Shown piece after piece: positions 13,455-16,667 of a DNA stretch of 16,667 bases (positions are counted from its first letter, which is position 1; every line of letters begins with the position of its first letter). The notes under the pieces are model-generated. The model did no database searches and was not told the origin of the DNA. It saw nothing but the letters and a program-made list of their open reading frames with translations. Both the position numbers and the translations under genes were made by a program. Origin of the DNA: a bacterium (lineage in GTDB: Bacteria > Patescibacteriota > Gracilibacteria > JAUYGZ01); contig JAUYKR010000105.1 in NCBI GenBank assembly GCA_030699855.1, positions 1 through 16,667 on the forward strand, in the 5' to 3' direction.

Positions 13455-13463
13455 TGCCGGGAT

Positions 13464-14669
13464 TTAAGAAAAGAAGGTTTTAATATACTCCTTAAACCTT
13501 CCCAGCCCTTCCCGGATTTCCGGCACGTCGATGCCGGAGTAGGCGAAGCGGATGTACTGCTCTGTTTCCCCAGCTAAAGGCTTGCCGAAGTGCTGGCGGT
13601 GAGTGAATGAGACGCCGGTTTTTTCCAGCATGTGCTGGCGGAATTCTTCGGCGGTTTTAATGCCCATTTTTTGCAGGGCTTCGGTCACGTTGATGAACAG
13701 ATAAAAGGTGGCGTTGGGGCGATAGACTTTGATGCCCGGGCAGTCGGCCAGCACTTCCAATATGGTATCCAGACGTTCTTTGAGCGTTCGCAGAATCATA
13801 GCCTGGTGTTCTTGTGGCCCCTTCAAAGCCTCTATCCCGGCCAACTGGATGAAGTGGGTGGTGCAGGCTTCGTCGTTGGTATTGATCTTGTTGATCTGGT
13901 CGATCACCACTTTCGGTCCGATGGCGGCGCCAAGGCGCCAGCCGGTCATGGCGAAGCGTTTGGAGAAGGTGTACAAAATCACTGTCCTTTCCTCCATGCC
14001 GGGCAAGGAGGTGATGGACTTACCGGTACCGTCGTAGACGATGTCGAAGTAAGCCTCGTCGGCCAGGACCATCAGGTCGTGTTCCACGGCCAGGCGGGCG
14101 ATCTCCGCCATCTCTTCGTCCGAAGAAGTCACTCCCATGGGGTTCTGGTAGTTGTTGTAGATCAGGCTTGTGGTTTTCTTGCCGATCAACGAGCGGAAGT
14201 AGTCCATGTCCGTGGCATATCCTTTTTCGGTCTCCAGATAGCGGTAGGGTTTTGGAACCCCTTCCAAAAACTCAATCATCGATTCGTAGATGGGGTAGCC
14301 TGGCGATGGGTAGAGGACTTCGTCGCCTTCTTCCATCAGGGTCATCAGAAATTTTCCGATCACCGGCTTGCCGCCTGACTGGATGGAAATATTTTCCGCC
14401 GTGTAATGGGTTCCGCGAGTCCGGTTCATGTCTTCGGCAAGCGCTTCCTTCAGCTCCAAGACACCGGCGGCGGAAGTGTAGCCAGTCCTTCCGGCCAGCA
14501 TGGCCTTGTGGGCGGCTTCAATAATGTTCTCCGCAGTGCGGATATTCATATCGCCCAGGTGGAAGGGGTAGACCTTGTTGCCGGTTTCTTTGGCGTAGGT
14601 CTTGGCGGCGTCGGAAACGGCGTAGGCGGTTTCTGTGCCCAGGCGGGACATGCGGGAGGCGATTTTCAT
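13464..14669 (-). CDS. Class I/II pyridoxal-phosphate aminotransferase
   Basis: 401 residues, the usual length. Fold-type I motifs are all present: GYTSAAGVLELKEALAEDM near 63-81, the SPGYPIYESMIEF substrate loop at 122-134, N176 in YQNPMGV, D204 and Y207 in LADEAYFDIVYD, Schiff-base K237 in YTFSKRFAMTGWRLG with R245, and the carboxylate-binding R374 in QYIRFAYSG. It moves amino groups between an amino acid and a 2-oxoacid. The exact substrate is not readable from sequence (aspartate-, alanine- or serine-type are all possible). It lies downstream of the hydroxyacid dehydrogenase and glycerate kinase on the same strand, which favours a role in serine/glyoxylate metabolism, an inference. A G-run repeat array begins at the base before its ATG. 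Confidence 0.92.
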   Translation of the reverse strand: MKIASRMSRLGTETAYAVSDAAKTYAKETGNKVYPFHLGDMNIRTAENIIEAAHKAMLAGRTGYTSAAGVLELKEALAEDMNRTRGTHYTAENISIQSGGKPVIGKFLMTLMEEGDEVLYPSPGYPIYESMIEFLEGVPKPYRYLETEKGYATDMDYFRSLIGKKTTSLIYNNYQNPMGVTSSDEEMAEIARLAVEHDLMVLADEAYFDIVYDGTGKSITSLPGMEERTVILYTFSKRFAMTGWRLGAAIGPKVVIDQINKINTNDEACTTHFIQLAGIEALKGPQEHQAMILRTLKERLDTILEVLADCPGIKVYRPNATFYLFINVTEALQKMGIKTAEEFRQHMLEKTGVSFTHRQHFGKPLAGETEQYIRFAYSGIDVPEIREGLGRFKEYIKTFFS

Positions 14670-14808
14670 GGGGAGGGGGATAGTGGGGAGTTGGGAGTAG
14701 GGAGTTGGGAGAGAGGAGTTGGGAGTTAGGAGTGAGGAGAAAGGAGTCGGGAGTTAGGAGTGGGGAGAAAGGAGTTCGGAGTTCGGAGTCAGGAGCCAGG
14801 GGTTAACA
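14670..14808. repeat. Long GGGAGTTGGGAGT array with G-quadruplex potential
   Basis: The + strand carries about a dozen GGAGT units between the aminotransferase start (14669) and the dehydrogenase stop (14789), running into the dehydrogenase's last codons. At 14670-14709 there are six runs of three or more G's separated by 1-5 nt, a strong intramolecular quadruplex pattern on the template strand of the aminotransferase gene. No promoter is recognisable within it. Confidence 0.85.
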
Positions 14809-15766
14809 CTTCAGGGTTGACAGGGGTCAACGGCTTCTTGCCTGTTGCGAAGGCGACGATGTTTTCCGCTGCCATGGTGGCCATCTTCCCGCGGGTTTGG
14901 ATCGAAGCGCTGGCGATGTGGGGGGCGAGGATCACGTTTTTTAGGCCGAAGAGTCCGGACTTAAGTTTCGGCTCTTCTTCATACACGTCCAGACCGGCGC
15001 CGCGAATCTCGCCGGCTTTTAGCGCGTCCACTAGCGCCTGCTCGTCCACCACCGGCCCACGGGCGGTGTTGATGAGGAAGGCTGATTTTTTCATCATCTT
15101 CAGTTCCTTGGCGCTGATCAAATGCGTGGTGGAGGGGTTGAGCGGCACGTGCAGGGACACAAAATCAGATTGAGCCAGCAGGGTGTCCATATCCACTTTT
15201 TTCGCACCGAGCTTGTTCAGCTCCTCATTTTCGCTGGGATCGAAGTAGAGTACCTTCATCTGAAATCCGCCCATTCCGCGCTTGGCCACGGCCGCGCCGA
15301 TGCGGCCGGCGCCGACAATGCCCAGGGTGGCGCCGTGAATGTCCTGGCCCAAAAATCCCATCGGTTCCCACTTATCAAATTTTCCAGCTCGGGTGAATTG
15401 ATCGGAGTCCACCAGCAGCCGTCCGGCGGCCATCAGCAAGGTGAAGGCAAAATCGGCGGTGGTGTCGTCGAGTACGCCGGGAGTGTTGGTGACCAGAATG
15501 CCTCGTTCTGTGGCCGCTTTTACGTCGATGTTGTTGAAGCCAACGGCGAAGTTGGCGATGATTTTTAAGTTCGGGGCCGCGTCCATGACCTCGGCGTCAA
15601 TGGGGTCGGTGAGGATGGAGAGAATGGCTTCCGAGTTTTTCACGGCCTGCTTCAGTTCCTCTTTCGAGAGGACTCGGTTTTCCGAATTCACTTCCACTTC
15701 CAAACCGGCATCGCGAAGAATCTGAATACCGACTTCCGGAATGGGACGACAGACGTAGACGCGCAT
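14789..15766 (-). CDS. D-2-hydroxyacid dehydrogenase, glyoxylate/hydroxypyruvate reductase type
   Basis: 325 residues. The catalytic lobe carries ANFAVGFNNIDVKAATERGI at 71-90. The Rossmann lobe carries LGIVGAGRIGAAVAKRG at 148-164 and a nucleotide-site strand ending VLYFDPS. Catalytic residues are present: R236 in NTARGPVVDE, the glutamate of LDVYEEEP (260-266), and H283 in APHIASAS. It reduces 2-oxoacids such as glyoxylate or hydroxypyruvate with NAD(P)H. Absence of an N-terminal extension or C-terminal ACT domain argues against phosphoglycerate dehydrogenase. The end (PEVLTPGS and the TGA) is drawn from the adjacent repeat, so the original stop may have been replaced. It follows glycerate kinase by 46 nt, a natural pairing through D-glycerate. 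Confidence 0.92.
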   Translation of the reverse strand: MRVYVCRPIPEVGIQILRDAGLEVEVNSENRVLSKEELKQAVKNSEAILSILTDPIDAEVMDAAPNLKIIANFAVGFNNIDVKAATERGILVTNTPGVLDDTTADFAFTLLMAAGRLLVDSDQFTRAGKFDKWEPMGFLGQDIHGATLGIVGAGRIGAAVAKRGMGGFQMKVLYFDPSENEELNKLGAKKVDMDTLLAQSDFVSLHVPLNPSTTHLISAKELKMMKKSAFLINTARGPVVDEQALVDALKAGEIRGAGLDVYEEEPKLKSGLFGLKNVILAPHIASASIQTRGKMATMAAENIVAFATGKKPLTPVNPEVLTPGS

Positions 15767-15812
15767 GGCAACAAAGAGATACAGTTCAGACTATGATCTT
15801 ATCAGACCGAAA

Positions 15813-16667
15813 TCAATGTCTGGTTGTGATAATTGTTTCTTTTGCCAGTTTGCTCAGAAGTGTGGCGGCGGATGACGCGATAGTCTTCGGATTAAAATCG
15901 GGAAGTTCATTGGTTCCAAACACCGCGTCAAAAACGCCGGGCGATGCCGCTTTGAACCCGCACAGGGCGATGACTTTCTTTCCGTGCTTCTTCGCCAGCT
16001 TAGCGATCAGATGGGGGCCTTTATCAAACTCCGTTTGGGCGTCAATTTTCCCTTCACCGGTAATGACCAGGTCAGCTTGTTGTATTTTTTCTTCCAAGCC
16101 CGTGAGTCGGGCGACTTCCGTTAAGCCGGGTTTAATCTCCGCGCCCAGGAAGGTGACCAGACCGGCTCCAAGACCTCCGGCTGCGCCTCCGCCCTTGATG
16201 GTATTCATATCAGTATTCAAATCGTGCTTGGCGATGTCGCGCAAATGTGTGAGAAGTTTTTCCAGCTCGGGCAAGTCGGTATCCTTTGCTCCTTTTTGTC
16301 GCGCGTAGACGTAGCTCGCTCCGGTGGGGCCGAGGAGGGGATTGTTGACATCGGAGAGAATGAAAATTCTAAATTTAGAATTAAGAATTTTGCCCTCGGC
16401 TCTGAGGCCGCTCGGGCTCGAAGAGAGTGAAGCGTAAGATTGGGGAGGGAGAATATGATGAAGGCCCGTGATTGATTGGGCACAATACCCTTCCTTTTTT
16501 CTGAAGCAGATATCTTTGCCGTCTTTGTCCAAAAACTGCCAGCCGAGGGCTTGGGCCATGCCGATGCCGCCGTCGTTGGTGGCGGAGCCACCGATACCGA
16601 TCAGGATTTCCGCTTCAGTCGTCTGAAGGCGTGTCAGAGCGAAGGCAATCATATCGCCCACGCCAAA
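15813..16667 (-). CDS. Glycerate kinase, N-terminally truncated by window end
   Basis: 284 residues are visible; the frame stays open past 16667 (FGVGDMIAFAL), so the GTG at 16661 need not be the true start. Family motifs: ILIGIGGSATNDGGIGMAQALGW, SDVNNPLLGPTGASYVYARQKGA, GGGAAGGLGAGLVTFLGAEIKPG and ADLVITGEGKIDAQTEFDKGP. These are the core of the GlxK/GarK type I glycerate kinases, which phosphorylate D-glycerate to a phosphoglycerate for lower glycolysis. An odd segment of about 24 residues (SLSSSPSGLRAEGKILNSKF) precedes SDVNNPLLG and is translated repeat DNA (16365-16433), still in frame. It sits before a catalytic loop and may be tolerated as a surface loop. Upstream of hydroxyacid dehydrogenase. 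Confidence 0.93.
   Translation of the reverse strand, partial: FGVGDMIAFALTRLQTTEAEILIGIGGSATNDGGIGMAQALGWQFLDKDGKDICFRKKEGYCAQSITGLHHILPPQSYASLSSSPSGLRAEGKILNSKFRIFILSDVNNPLLGPTGASYVYARQKGAKDTDLPELEKLLTHLRDIAKHDLNTDMNTIKGGGAAGGLGAGLVTFLGAEIKPGLTEVARLTGLEEKIQQADLVITGEGKIDAQTEFDKGPHLIAKLAKKHGKKVIALCGFKAASPGVFDAVFGTNELPDFNPKTIASSAATLLSKLAKETIITTRH
16365..16433. repeat. Repeat element inside the glycerate kinase gene
   Basis: A perfect 18-bp palindrome AATTCTAAATTTAGAATT (16365-16382) is followed by AAGAATTTTGCCCTCGGC and a GC-rich part (CTGAGGCCGCTCGGGCTCGAAGAGAG). It differs sharply in composition from the surrounding gene and maps onto the extra segment of the protein. Confidence 0.65.

Noticed and set aside
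13632..14378. 248-residue + strand frame opposite the aminotransferase
   Set aside because: Composition is a shadow of the aminotransferase codons (rich in G, V, H, F) with no motif.
16217..16591. 124-residue reverse-strand frame overlapping glycerate kinase
   Set aside because: Same strand but a different frame from a motif-rich kinase; low-complexity content.

Overview
The window looks like a fragment of a small-genome, probably uncultivated bacterium, most likely of the Candidate Phyla Radiation/Patescibacteria type (Peregrinibacteria-like is my best guess, low certainty). Three things point that way. Short degenerate repeats (GGAGTTSGGAGT arrays and GC-rich CCTGCCGGCAGG palindromes) sit between and inside genes. 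Shine-Dalgarno sequences are almost absent. The gene order is compact, with tail-to-tail overlaps. TGA is used as a normal stop (crp-like gene, rsmE, uppP), so the code is standard table 11 and not the Gracilibacteria code.

Region 1 (1-7020, + strand) begins with the 3' end of a TatD-family nuclease. A Crp/Fnr-type regulator starts 1 nt after its stop. Next comes a complete branched-chain/neutral amino-acid ABC importer: two tandem lipoprotein binding proteins, permeases LivH and LivM, ATPases LivG and LivF, and a small secreted or membrane-anchored protein. A small reverse-strand ORF exactly fills the gap between the regulator and the first binding protein. Within it lies a near-perfect 24-bp palindrome that overlaps a candidate promoter for the importer.

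Region 2 (7010-12445) has rsmE (16S rRNA m3U1498 methyltransferase), uppP (undecaprenyl-diphosphate phosphatase), a DUF6498-like membrane protein, the lemA-htpX envelope pair, and a GlmU-like sugar nucleotidyltransferase fused to a left-handed beta-helix. lemA and the nucleotidyltransferase diverge from a shared control region with two back-to-back extended -10 promoters.

Region 3 (12446-13463) is visibly AT-richer and looks accessory: a small membrane protein and a HicA-type toxin preceded by an unusual HicB-like antitoxin, which has a good sigma70 promoter.

Region 4 (13464-16667, - strand) encodes a glycerate kinase (5' end beyond the window), a D-2-hydroxyacid dehydrogenase of the glyoxylate/hydroxypyruvate reductase type, and a class I/II aminotransferase. 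Together they could link serine, hydroxypyruvate, D-glycerate and phosphoglycerate, which would complement the amino-acid importer.

The most unusual theme is repeat sequence entering genes. Repeats are translated in frame inside rsmE and inside the glycerate kinase, form C-terminal tails of the nucleotidyltransferase and the dehydrogenase, and begin at the TAG stop codons of the liv genes.
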